A stretch of DNA of 62,018 bases, taken from Paenibacillus soyae. GTDB lineage: Bacteria > Bacillota > Bacilli > Paenibacillales > Paenibacillaceae. Below the pieces are notes generated by a model, which made no database searches, had not been told where the DNA came from, and saw only the letters and a list, made by a program, of their open reading frames with translations. A program made the translations under genes and the position numbers. The stretch's first letter is position 1, and every line of letters starts with the position of its first letter. Where the stretch lies: the NCBI RefSeq assembly GCF_024623455.1, contig NZ_JANIPJ010000032.1, forward strand, positions 1 through 62,018, read 5' to 3'. This document shows, in pieces, positions 8,406 to 17,130 of this stretch.

Positions 8406-9174
8406 CTTCCACCATCAATCCTTCTAGCTTCTCCAACAGCTGTTCATCCTTTAACCGGAACTTGAACTCAACACGCCTTGATTTATCCAAATCAATTTTC
8501 CCATTTTGATCAAGGATAGGTACACTGAAAGATCGTCCGTTAGCCGTGATTACGGCCTTCAGCTGCTCTTGAAATTGAAATTTCGGAAAGGCGGGATCGA
8601 ACACTTGTTGGACAACCGATAACGCCCGGTCCTGGGATAGCTTAAGGTTATAAAGATAACCTCCGTCAGTATCCGTATGACCTTCTACAATGATTTGCGA
8701 AATCTCGTCCCGGAACTGTTCAGACAATAATATGTTTATATACTCAGGAATGAACTGGATAAGATACGCGTTGCCATTCGATGATACGGTGCTGCTATCC
8801 TTGTCGAAGAATACCCCGCCAGAGAACCGAATGGCTCCCGTCTGCGGGTCTATTTCCAAATCCAAATTGGAGTCCTTGAACGCCGCAACCAACTCTTGAA
8901 TAATCTTTGACTTCACACCAACCACATCTTCGATCAGCTGATTTTTCTCATTGATTGCTTCTTCCTTCTGCTTAATGGCCTCCGCTGTTTTCTCCATCGC
9001 TTCCGACTGTTGCTCATAAGCCTGCTGCGTATCGTACATAGTTACCATAATGACTAGAGCAAATATGATAAGTAATGCCGACATGAGATCTGTGTAAGAT
9101 ATCCAAGAGCTCTCTTTCTCTTCTTCGTGTACAGCAGAAGAATGACGCTTCCAACTACGAAACCCTCTCGCCAC
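8395..9174 (-). CDS. zorB: ZorB, MotB/OmpA-like stator subunit of Zorya
   Basis: This 259-aa protein has one N-terminal transmembrane helix (about residues 30-48). Just before it is Asp29 in the motif SYTDLMSALLIIF, the position of the ion-translocating Asp of MotB/ExbD-type proteins. A coiled coil follows (about 50-85), then a C-terminal OmpA/MotB peptidoglycan-binding domain with VEGHTDTDGG (about 162-170) and LSQDRALSV. With ZorA it forms an ion-driven motor that anchors in the cell wall. Translation starts at GTG 9174 after GGAAGGGAAG, 17 bases after the zorA stop. Confidence 0.9.
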   Translation of the reverse strand: MARGFRSWKRHSSAVHEEEKESSWISYTDLMSALLIIFALVIMVTMYDTQQAYEQQSEAMEKTAEAIKQKEEAINEKNQLIEDVVGVKSKIIQELVAAFKDSNLDLEIDPQTGAIRFSGGVFFDKDSSTVSSNGNAYLIQFIPEYINILLSEQFRDEISQIIVEGHTDTDGGYLYNLKLSQDRALSVVQQVFDPAFPKFQFQEQLKAVITANGRSFSVPILDQNGKIDLDKSRRVEFKFRLKDEQLLEKLEGLMVEDGQ

Positions 9175-9191
9175 CGCTTATCTTCCCTTCC

Positions 9192-11072
9192 TTACATATT
9201 GGACGCGGCACGTTTTGCCTGTTTGTTAATTTCAGTAACCGATTGCTTTAGTTCCTGAATAATCTCTGGTAATTCGACAAGTCCATCACGCATTGCATCC
9301 ACGCCCTTGGCCAACAGATTAACAGACTTCGTCAACTCTTCATCGAACTGTTCGAATGTACGCATAATGCCCCGATGCATATCATCCGTGAACTGATTCA
9401 TCGAGGTTCCCAGTTGCTTGTTCATCTTCGTCATAATATCGCTGTTTTCTTCCCATACCGAAGTCATCACTTGGACTCGTTCATCCATAGCCTCGACTTG
9501 TCCTACCATATCTTCTTGGATTTGTTCAACTAGCTCATCGACACGTTCGCGTTCTTTCATCGTCAGCTCGAGCAACTCTCCAACTCTTGCTTGCAGTTCT
9601 GTAAACAACGAAGCATTATTCTCGAATCGTACAACGAGCTTCTCCAGCTCAACGCCAGATTGTTTGGCAAGTACCGCTTGGTCAGCAAGCGCTGCGGCAA
9701 CCATCTGTTGACTATCCGCCATTCCGGTCATGCTGCCAAGATTCTGCTCCAGATGTCGTTGAATATCGGCTTGTAGCTGAGACTGTGCTACAATCGTTTC
9801 CACATTCAACTGCAGTCTTCCGATATGATCCTCAAAGTGATTGTGGAATACATTCCTCTCTTCGATCATGCGATCCAGGAGACCCGTCACCGCAACTTGC
9901 AGCTCACTGTTCTTGGCAGTAGTATCATTCAACTGAGCCACGGTACCTTCCAACACCTGCTGATAATCCGTAATATTCTCCGTGTAGTTATGGATTTCAC
10001 CAGTTAGAACCGTTGTCTTCTCCACCATTTCCGATTGATGAATGGCTGACTGCTGCATAGATTCAACGAGAGCACTCATCTGCTCATGAACACGCTGCTG
10101 CCACTCAACCGTCGATTGAAGGGCATCGCCTAGGTTTTTCATATGTTCGCCTGTGATTTCATTTAACGAGCTCATTACCTCGGCCGTCAGCTGCTTAACC
10201 CCATCCATTTGATTAGCACTGGCATTCGTAACGAGCTCACCCATCAGAGTTTGGGTCTGTTCAAGCGGAGGCAATATGGACTGGTTTAAAGCTTCTGTGA
10301 ACCCTGTCATCATTTGCGGAATTAAATGCTCCGACATGAACACCTGAAAGTCCTGCATGTGCTTTTCCTGATTTTGAAGCATCCGGAATAATACCGTGCT
10401 TTCTTCTTGAGTCGGGAATGCTTCATCCATACTTTGACGAATGACATGAAAGCTATCTTGTAGAGAAGGCAGAAATTTTTTCTTGTCTATGTACTGCCAA
10501 ATACCCGATAATGCAATACCCGACATCGACGATAAAAACTTGACGGTCATACCACTAAGTAGTATCCCGATTCCACTCTTCATTGCAGCTGAATCCCCAT
10601 TCGGATCTAGGCCCGACACACCGGTAGCGATACCTAGAAACGTTCCGAATATACCAATAGCCAGGAAGAGTCCCGGAACTAGCTCTGCAAGCTTCCGGCT
10701 GCCATACTTCTGAACAAAGCTTTCTTCATGGAAGTAATCATACACGTCCGGAGTAACGCTTACCCCGCTGCGCTGGTAGTCCATAAACTTCTTATAGAAC
10801 ATTCTCCAGCTGGGCTCGATACATTGGGTGACAAACTCGCTGGATTGCTGCTTCTTAACCCAATCATCCATCTGATTAAATCGTTCGACAAGATCATCGA
10901 CCTGCTTGAGCTCTTCCAGTTTAGCGGCTGTAACAGCTGCTTCTTGTTTCGCTTTTGCATACTTCGGATATATTCTAAAGTATTGATAGGTCCCGAAAGC
11001 TATCATTCCTGCTATGTATGCCGCAAAAAAGTACCCCGATGTAAATATCGACATGAATCCCATTCCATTCAT
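9192..11072 (-). CDS. zorA: ZorA, MotA/ExbB-like motor protein with long tail
   Basis: This protein of about 626 aa has an N-terminal transmembrane helix (about residues 8-30) and two more (about 130-155 and 165-195). The latter include PGLFLAIGIFGTFLGIATG, the typical MotA/TolQ/ExbB proton-channel segment. About 400 residues of almost pure coiled coil follow, the cytoplasmic tail that in Zorya is thought to carry the signal from the membrane motor to ZorC/ZorD. The first ATG has a GGAGG only one base upstream, so the ATG at 11063 (residue 4), ten bases from it, may be the true start. It opens the zor operon. A terminator at 11187-11227 separates it from hsdR, so it should have its own promoter in 11073-11190. 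Confidence 0.9.
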   Translation of the reverse strand: MNGMGFMSIFTSGYFFAAYIAGMIAFGTYQYFRIYPKYAKAKQEAAVTAAKLEELKQVDDLVERFNQMDDWVKKQQSSEFVTQCIEPSWRMFYKKFMDYQRSGVSVTPDVYDYFHEESFVQKYGSRKLAELVPGLFLAIGIFGTFLGIATGVSGLDPNGDSAAMKSGIGILLSGMTVKFLSSMSGIALSGIWQYIDKKKFLPSLQDSFHVIRQSMDEAFPTQEESTVLFRMLQNQEKHMQDFQVFMSEHLIPQMMTGFTEALNQSILPPLEQTQTLMGELVTNASANQMDGVKQLTAEVMSSLNEITGEHMKNLGDALQSTVEWQQRVHEQMSALVESMQQSAIHQSEMVEKTTVLTGEIHNYTENITDYQQVLEGTVAQLNDTTAKNSELQVAVTGLLDRMIEERNVFHNHFEDHIGRLQLNVETIVAQSQLQADIQRHLEQNLGSMTGMADSQQMVAAALADQAVLAKQSGVELEKLVVRFENNASLFTELQARVGELLELTMKERERVDELVEQIQEDMVGQVEAMDERVQVMTSVWEENSDIMTKMNKQLGTSMNQFTDDMHRGIMRTFEQFDEELTKSVNLLAKGVDAMRDGLVELPEIIQELKQSVTEINKQAKRAASNM

Positions 11073-11186
11073 TCCTCCATGTTGAAGTTTTTCCCTAATG
11101 AGACTTTCGACGCAGAAGGAAGTAAATCCTTTTTACTAGCTGGCCTACCGTCGACAAATCAGTCGTTAATTTCTTGCATTTCAAGC

Positions 11187-11227
11187 AAAAAAAAGGCGCT
11201 GTACGAATGGATCCGTACGTTGCGCCT
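11187..11227 (-). terminator. Terminator of the hsdR operon
   Basis: On the minus strand AGGCGC...GTACG pairs with CGTAC...GCGCCT and a run of eight T follows. It lies just after the hsdR stop and insulates the zor operon from the upstream six-gene operon. Confidence 0.8.
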
Positions 11228-11235
11228 GTTATGAA

Positions 11236-14200
11236 TCAATATTTAAAATCTGTCGTCTCCGCAGATGCCATCAATTCAGCCTGCTGCAAGATAAGATCAA
11301 TCGCCAACTTCTCCAAGTCCGGCGGATAACCGTATTTCTTGAGCAGTCGTTTCACCGTTATTCTCATCTGTGCCCGCACATTCTCGCGAAGTGTCCAGTC
11401 TACTTTAATGTTGGCCTTAATCCCTTGAGTTAGTTCATGGGCAATCTGCTTCAACATCACATCGCCCATTAACTCCTTTGCGGATTCATTCGAAGAAAGT
11501 GCATCATAGAAGGCAAGCTCTTCTTTAATCAGCCCAAGATCTTCCCCTCTCTTGACGGCAGCATTCATCTCTTTGGCCATCTGGATCAGCTCTTCAATAA
11601 CCTGCGTCGTTTCGATCGTGCGGTTATTATACTTGCGCACGGCTTCTTCGAGCATCTCCGAAAACTTCCTGGACTGAACAATACTTGTTCTGGACACGGC
11701 CTTCACTTTGCCTTGCAACAGACGGCGAAGCAGCTCGACCGCGAGATTTTTCTGTTTCAATCCGCGAACATGCTCCAAGAATTCATCTGATAGGATTGCG
11801 ATATTCGGCTTCTGCAGCCCCACTGCTTCCAGTATATCGACGACCTCGTCAGATATGATCGACCTGGAGATTAATTGATTCAACTGCACATCCAGTTCGC
11901 TTGTTGTTTTCTTCTTGTTCTGCTCGGTTATGAGCTTCACGATACCCGATTTAACCGCTTTGAAGAAACTGATCTCCACGTTGACCTGTTCTGCCGCGAC
12001 GGTAGTTGCGCATAAGGAAAACGATCTCGCTACTTCCGTTGTCCAGTTAAGGAAGTTTCGTTTCCCTTCTTCTCCAAGCCCCAATACATAGTCGACTGTT
12101 TCCACAATCGCTTGCATCCGCTCGGAGGCCCGCTCAGACTTGAACTTGAGGTAATCGTGACCATGCAGCAGTTCGCGAATGAGCTGAAGTTTCTCCAACA
12201 TGAAATCGACTGCTTGATCTGTATCGATGCCGGCCGTTCTCCGGTCATTCTCCGTGTACTGTTGAAGAGCGGATTTCAGCATATCCGCAATCCCGATATA
12301 ATCGACGATAAGTCCACCAGGTTTGTCGCGGAACACTCGATTGACGCGAGCAATGGCCTGCATCAGGTTGTGACCTTTCATCGGTTTATCGATGTACATC
12401 GTATTCATGCTTGGCACATCGAAGCCAGTCAGCCACATATCACGTACAATGACGATCTGCAGAGGATCGTTTAGGTCTTTCATCCGTTTCGCCAGATGTT
12501 CCCTGCGCCGTTTGTTCCCAATATAAGATTGCCATTCGGCCGGATCGCTGGAACTGCCTGTCATAACGATCTTGATCTTGCCTTCATTATCGTCGTCGCT
12601 ATGCCAATCTGGACGCAGAGCAATAATTTCTTTGTACATATCGATCGCGATACGACGCGACATCACGACGAGCATGGCTTTGCCGAATCCCGCCTCCCCA
12701 CGCTGCTCGAAGTGCTCGACAAAATCTTTAGCGACTTTCTTAATCCGCTTCTCCGAACCAGCCAGCGCCTCAAGTCGCGCCCAACGCGACTTCAACCGTT
12801 CGCGTTGCGTGTACTCCTGGTACTCCGTAATCTCTTCGTATTCGCTGTCAATGATCGGACGTTCCGCATTCGAAAGCTCCAGACGGGCGATTCGACTTTC
12901 ATAATAGATTTTCACAGTCGTACCATCTTCAACGGCCCGCGTCATATCATATATATCGATATAGTCGCCGAAGACGGCAGGCGTGTTTTTGTCTGTCATT
13001 TCGACTGGCGTACCTGTGAAACCAATATATGAAGCGTTCGGCAAGCCGTCGCGCATATATTTGGCATAACCGTATTTGACAGACGCTTCCTCTTCGCTCG
13101 TCACCATCTCCGCCTGGAAACCATACTGACTGCGATGTGCCTCATCGGCAATGACAATGACATTGCGGCGATCCGTCAAGATGGGATACTTATCTTCCAG
13201 ATCATCCGGCGTGAACTTATGCACCGTCGTGAAAATAATGCCGCCCGACTCAACAGACAGCAGCTCGCGAAGATGAGTGCGATTATCCGCCTGCTGTGGC
13301 GTCTGCCGGAGCAGGTCCTTCGATTTGCTGAATGTGCTGAACAATTGATCATCCAGATCATTTCGATCCGTCACCACAACAATGGTCGGATTGTCGAGCG
13401 CTTGAACCAACTTTCCGGTGTAGAATACCATGGACAAGCTTTTACCCGAGCCCTGCGTATGCCAGATGACCCCGATTCTGCGGTCGCCTTCATCCATCGT
13501 CGCCCGCTCCGTGCTTGCGATCGCTTTGTTCGTCGCATGAAACTGGTGATAGCCGGCCAATATTTTGTACAGGTGCTCACCATCGGTCTGATACAAGACA
13601 AAGGAGTGAATCAAATCGAGCAGGCGGCTCTTCTCGAACATTCCTTTAATCAACACTTCGAGCTGAGGGATAGAGGTAGGGGCTACATCGCTGCCATCGA
13701 TAGTGCGCCACATCATGAAGCGGTCTTCGTCCGCTGTCAATGTCCCAACCCGCGCATTCACGCCGTCACTAATAATCATGAACGAGTTGTACGTGAACAA
13801 TGACGAAATTGCGTTTTTGTACGTTTGTACCTGGTTGTACGCTTCACTGATGCCGACTTCTTCATTCGAAGCGCTCTTAAGCTCCAGTACGGCAAGCGGC
13901 AACCCATTCACGAACACGACAATATCCGGTCGCTTCTCGTTGAGTCCTTCCACTACCGTGTATTGATTGACAACAAGGAAGTCATTGTTCGAAGCCCTGT
14001 CCGGATCCCGGTCGAACAGCCAGACCTTCTCCGTCGGATATTCGCCATTCACCGCTTTGTACTGGACATCAATGCCGTCCGTAATCATCTTCTGAAACGC
14101 CTTGTTGTTGATCAGAAGACTTGGGCTGCGCGGCACTTCGATGATTCGAATCGCTTCCTCAATCGCTTCGCGCGGAATTTGCGGATTAATACGAATGAGC

Positions 14201-14373
14201 GAATCCCGCAGCCGTTCAACCAGAATGACCTCATCATAGAACTGCCTTTCGGGATATTCACCTTCCGGTGATATTTCCGGTCCGTAGGCCTTGCTGTAGT
14301 TCAACTCCTCGAACCATTCAAGTGCTGCTTGTTCCAAGTCGCTCTCGGCATAGGACGTGATATACTGGGCCAT
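11236..14373 (-). CDS. hsdR: HsdR, type I restriction endonuclease subunit
   Basis: This 1045-aa motor and nuclease subunit of a type I restriction-modification enzyme translocates unmethylated DNA and cuts it at a distance. Visible elements: the PD-(D/E)xK nuclease core Asp150, Glu164 and Lys166 (RPD...LELK); Walker A TQGSGKS (306-312); DEAH box (410-413) in ADEAHRSQYG; FTGTPVEMTDKN (motif III); a later helicase motif IARVNRVFRDKPGG; and a C-terminal helical domain for docking on HsdM. The length is normal for HsdR and all catalytic residues are present, so it is expected to be active. ATG 14373 has an AAGGAGG site. It is the last gene of the operon, 18 bases after hsdS. Confidence 0.95.
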   Translation of the reverse strand: MAQYITSYAESDLEQAALEWFEELNYSKAYGPEISPEGEYPERQFYDEVILVERLRDSLIRINPQIPREAIEEAIRIIEVPRSPSLLINNKAFQKMITDGIDVQYKAVNGEYPTEKVWLFDRDPDRASNNDFLVVNQYTVVEGLNEKRPDIVVFVNGLPLAVLELKSASNEEVGISEAYNQVQTYKNAISSLFTYNSFMIISDGVNARVGTLTADEDRFMMWRTIDGSDVAPTSIPQLEVLIKGMFEKSRLLDLIHSFVLYQTDGEHLYKILAGYHQFHATNKAIASTERATMDEGDRRIGVIWHTQGSGKSLSMVFYTGKLVQALDNPTIVVVTDRNDLDDQLFSTFSKSKDLLRQTPQQADNRTHLRELLSVESGGIIFTTVHKFTPDDLEDKYPILTDRRNVIVIADEAHRSQYGFQAEMVTSEEEASVKYGYAKYMRDGLPNASYIGFTGTPVEMTDKNTPAVFGDYIDIYDMTRAVEDGTTVKIYYESRIARLELSNAERPIIDSEYEEITEYQEYTQRERLKSRWARLEALAGSEKRIKKVAKDFVEHFEQRGEAGFGKAMLVVMSRRIAIDMYKEIIALRPDWHSDDDNEGKIKIVMTGSSSDPAEWQSYIGNKRRREHLAKRMKDLNDPLQIVIVRDMWLTGFDVPSMNTMYIDKPMKGHNLMQAIARVNRVFRDKPGGLIVDYIGIADMLKSALQQYTENDRRTAGIDTDQAVDFMLEKLQLIRELLHGHDYLKFKSERASERMQAIVETVDYVLGLGEEGKRNFLNWTTEVARSFSLCATTVAAEQVNVEISFFKAVKSGIVKLITEQNKKKTTSELDVQLNQLISRSIISDEVVDILEAVGLQKPNIAILSDEFLEHVRGLKQKNLAVELLRRLLQGKVKAVSRTSIVQSRKFSEMLEEAVRKYNNRTIETTQVIEELIQMAKEMNAAVKRGEDLGLIKEELAFYDALSSNESAKELMGDVMLKQIAHELTQGIKANIKVDWTLRENVRAQMRITVKRLLKKYGYPPDLEKLAIDLILQQAELMASAETTDFKY

Positions 14374-14391
14374 CTGTGCACCTCCTTCGGA

Positions 14392-15636
14392 TTAAGGTTG
14401 CTCCACCGGGACTCGAATTTCTCCGGACATGAGTTTGGGGAGAAGGATGTCTCTGATTTGAGCTAATGTTCTATTATTTAAAAATGAGCGTGACATATTT
14501 TCGCTAAAGATATCATAAATAGCAGAGAACTTTTCCATCACCTTGTCCTCTGGTATTAAAATTTTAATTTGTTTAATTGCCTCTCTTCCCAATTCCGTCT
14601 GCCCCGTGCTACCGGTTGATGAATGTTCAAATACCGACTGCATCCTCTTTAATAAACAGCCCATATACCCAATGACTTTTTCATTATTAGGACGTATTAT
14701 TGTCACATGTGAATCAACTGTATAGTCTACGAGGTCATCAATTACTTGAGCAACTCTCCCAAGCGTCCCCACTCCTGTTGAATTAACTAGAATATCCCCA
14801 AATTGAAGTTGTTTATCTGCGGGTACTTTACCTGAATGGCCTCTTGATAAGGAAATATTCAAAAAACCATTTCTAATACATTTTTGATTTATTACTCGCT
14901 TCTCTGAACTATCGTCATATTTGGGTGCAATCCCTCTAGTAACAACACTAGAACAATTTCCAATATTATCAGCTTTCCAACCTATCGGAATCAACCCCAA
15001 CTCACTTTCCTCAAACACGCCACCGCTGGACTTATAGGGTTCCCCATTTTCATTAGGAAACTCGAAATCTACAAACCAGCGTTTAAATAGTGCTTGGGCC
15101 ATTTCTTCAAGGTTTTTATTGATAGCGTTGTTGAGTTCGATTTTGTCATCAAGGCTTTTTAACAATTTAGATATAGCTCTTTGCTCTGATAGAGCAGGTA
15201 GTGTAATTTTTATCGAATTTAAACTAGCCTTTGAAAGCTTTGGTTGAACTGAGCCTGTAATATAGCCGCCGATGTCTTCATTATTAATAAGGTAATAAAG
15301 GAAGTACAGATCCGACATACTATTGTTCTGCAAAATGTGCGCATGATTATTCACCCAAAACTTACCTTTCGCTATATTGGCCACATTTTGTTTTCTTGAC
15401 TTAAGATTCTCTCCATCTTCGGCAATAAGTAAATACTCACCGTCGAAAAGGTAATTATCAACATAGTCTATTATCCCCTGCGCTCCATAGTACGGATATA
15501 TCTTATCTAATTTTTCTCTATCTCTCGATGACAATGGTATACGTTTATTATTAAGGTTTACCGAAACATCCTCGAGTTTCGTAATCTTCCACTCAGAACT
15601 CAAACCCAATCCCCCCAAGCCGCTTGCGGATTTCAT
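14392..15636 (-). CDS. hsdS: HsdS, type I specificity subunit
   Basis: This protein of about 400-414 aa has the usual HsdS plan: target recognition domain 1 (about residues 15-160), a conserved helical spacer (LPALSEQRAISKLLKSLDDKIELN, then MAQALFKRWFVDFE), target recognition domain 2 (about 215-370) and a second helical repeat ending in LAQIRDILLPKLMSGEIRVP. It sets the sequence recognised by both methylation and restriction. The longest frame starts at ATG 15636 inside hsdM, 44 bases before the hsdM stop. A TTG codon at residue 12 (about 15603), preceded by GGGGGGA, is a likely alternative start, just before the stop. Lower GC content in the recognition domains than in hsdM/hsdR is usual for swapped specificity domains. 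Confidence 0.93.
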   Translation of the reverse strand: MKSASGLGGLGLSSEWKITKLEDVSVNLNNKRIPLSSRDREKLDKIYPYYGAQGIIDYVDNYLFDGEYLLIAEDGENLKSRKQNVANIAKGKFWVNNHAHILQNNSMSDLYFLYYLINNEDIGGYITGSVQPKLSKASLNSIKITLPALSEQRAISKLLKSLDDKIELNNAINKNLEEMAQALFKRWFVDFEFPNENGEPYKSSGGVFEESELGLIPIGWKADNIGNCSSVVTRGIAPKYDDSSEKRVINQKCIRNGFLNISLSRGHSGKVPADKQLQFGDILVNSTGVGTLGRVAQVIDDLVDYTVDSHVTIIRPNNEKVIGYMGCLLKRMQSVFEHSSTGSTGQTELGREAIKQIKILIPEDKVMEKFSAIYDIFSENMSRSFLNNRTLAQIRDILLPKLMSGEIRVPVEQP

Positions 15637-17122
15637 CTTCTAGTTGTCGAGACTTAGCGAATTGCTCTGCCAATTCCGATGTCAGACTAGCCATCTTCTC
15701 CTCGAACGGCTCTCCGTCTTCCTCAATATCTTCGATGCCGACATAACGTCCCGGCGTCAAAATGTACTCATGCTCTTGCACTTCAGCCAACGTAGCCGAT
15801 TTGCAGAAGCCTTTCATATCTTCGTATGTCCCCGCTTCTTCTTGACCGCGCCACGCGTGGTAGGTGTCTGCGATTTTCTTCAGATCATTTACATTAAGCT
15901 CCCGATGCGTACGGTCAGCCATATAGCCCATCTTCCGCGCGTCAATAAAAAGAATCTCTCCTCGGCGGTCACGCATCCCTTTCGATGCCTTATTCTTCGC
16001 CAAGAACCATAAGCACACTGGAATTTGCGTCGAGTAGAACAGCTGCCCAGGCAAGGTGACGATACAGTCGACCAGATCAGCATTAACCAGTTTACTGCGG
16101 ATTTCCCACTCGGCTGTCGTGCTGGTCGACATCGAACCATTCGCCAGGACAAAACCCGCCACGCCGCTTGGTGCCAGCTTGTTCACGATGTGTTGAATCC
16201 ATGCGTAGTTTGCATTCCCTGCAGGCGGGATGCCATATGTCCACCGAGCGTCTTCCGTCAGACGATCGCCGCCCCAGTCGCTAATATTGAACGGAGGATT
16301 CGCCAGTATATAGTCGGCCTTCAAGCTCTTGTGCATATCGTTGTGGAACGTATCCGCGTTATGATCGCCCAGATTTCCGTCAATTCCACGAATAGCAAGG
16401 TTCATCTTGCAGAGCTTCCAAGTAGTCGGGTTCGATTCCTGCCCATAGACAGCGATATCCCCAATTCGCCCCTGATGCTCTTCTACAAACTTCTCGCTTT
16501 GAACAAACATGCCCCCGGAGCCACAGCATGGGTCATAGACGCGGCCCTTGAACGGTTGGATCATCTCAACGAGCAAGCGAACAACACTGTTCGGCGTATA
16601 GAACTCTCCGCCGTTCTTCCCCTCTGCACTGGCGAACTTACTCAGAAAATATTCATAAACGCGGCCCAGCACATCCTTGGCGCGACTTTCCTTGTCCCCA
16701 ACTCTGAAAGAAAACAAGTCAATTACTTCGCCAAGTCGTGTCTTGTCCAGTGTCGGTCTTGCATAGTCTTTCGGCAGCACACCCTTAAGTGATGCATTCT
16801 CCTTCTCAATGGCAATCATGGCATTGTCGATCAACTGCCCGATTTCAGGTTTCTTCGCACTATTCTTAATGTGGTTCCAACGCGCCTCTTGCGGTACCCA
16901 AAATATATTATCGGCCGTATATTCATCCCGGTCTTCTGGATCTGCATACGGCTCTAGCTTCAGCTTCTCGTATTTCTCCTCAAAAGCATCCGATACATAT
17001 TTCAAGAACAACAAGCCCAGTACCACATGTTTGTATTCCGCTGCATCCATGCTGCCGCGCAGCTTGTCGGCCATGCTCCATAACTTCTCTTCGTAACCAA
17101 TGTTCGCTGTTGACATTTGCAA
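15593..17122 (-). CDS. hsdM: HsdM, type I adenine methyltransferase subunit
   Basis: This protein of about 507 aa methylates adenine in host target sites and forms the core of the restriction complex. Elements seen: the HsdM N-terminal helical domain (EKLWSMADKLRGSMDA), the SAM-binding motif DPCCGSGGMF (about residues 195-204) and the catalytic NPPF motif (about 273-276). The length is normal. The ribosome binding site GAGGAG fits the ATG at 17116 better than the annotated TTG two codons earlier. It starts 15 bases after the stop of the degenerate methyltransferase fusion at 17131, so the operon holds one active-looking and one dead HsdM-like protein side by side. Confidence 0.95.
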   Translation of the reverse strand: MQMSTANIGYEEKLWSMADKLRGSMDAAEYKHVVLGLLFLKYVSDAFEEKYEKLKLEPYADPEDRDEYTADNIFWVPQEARWNHIKNSAKKPEIGQLIDNAMIAIEKENASLKGVLPKDYARPTLDKTRLGEVIDLFSFRVGDKESRAKDVLGRVYEYFLSKFASAEGKNGGEFYTPNSVVRLLVEMIQPFKGRVYDPCCGSGGMFVQSEKFVEEHQGRIGDIAVYGQESNPTTWKLCKMNLAIRGIDGNLGDHNADTFHNDMHKSLKADYILANPPFNISDWGGDRLTEDARWTYGIPPAGNANYAWIQHIVNKLAPSGVAGFVLANGSMSTSTTAEWEIRSKLVNADLVDCIVTLPGQLFYSTQIPVCLWFLAKNKASKGMRDRRGEILFIDARKMGYMADRTHRELNVNDLKKIADTYHAWRGQEEAGTYEDMKGFCKSATLAEVQEHEYILTPGRYVGIEDIEEDGEPFEEKMASLTSELAEQFAKSRQLEDEIRKRLGGIGFEF

Positions 17123-17130
17123 ACTCCTCT

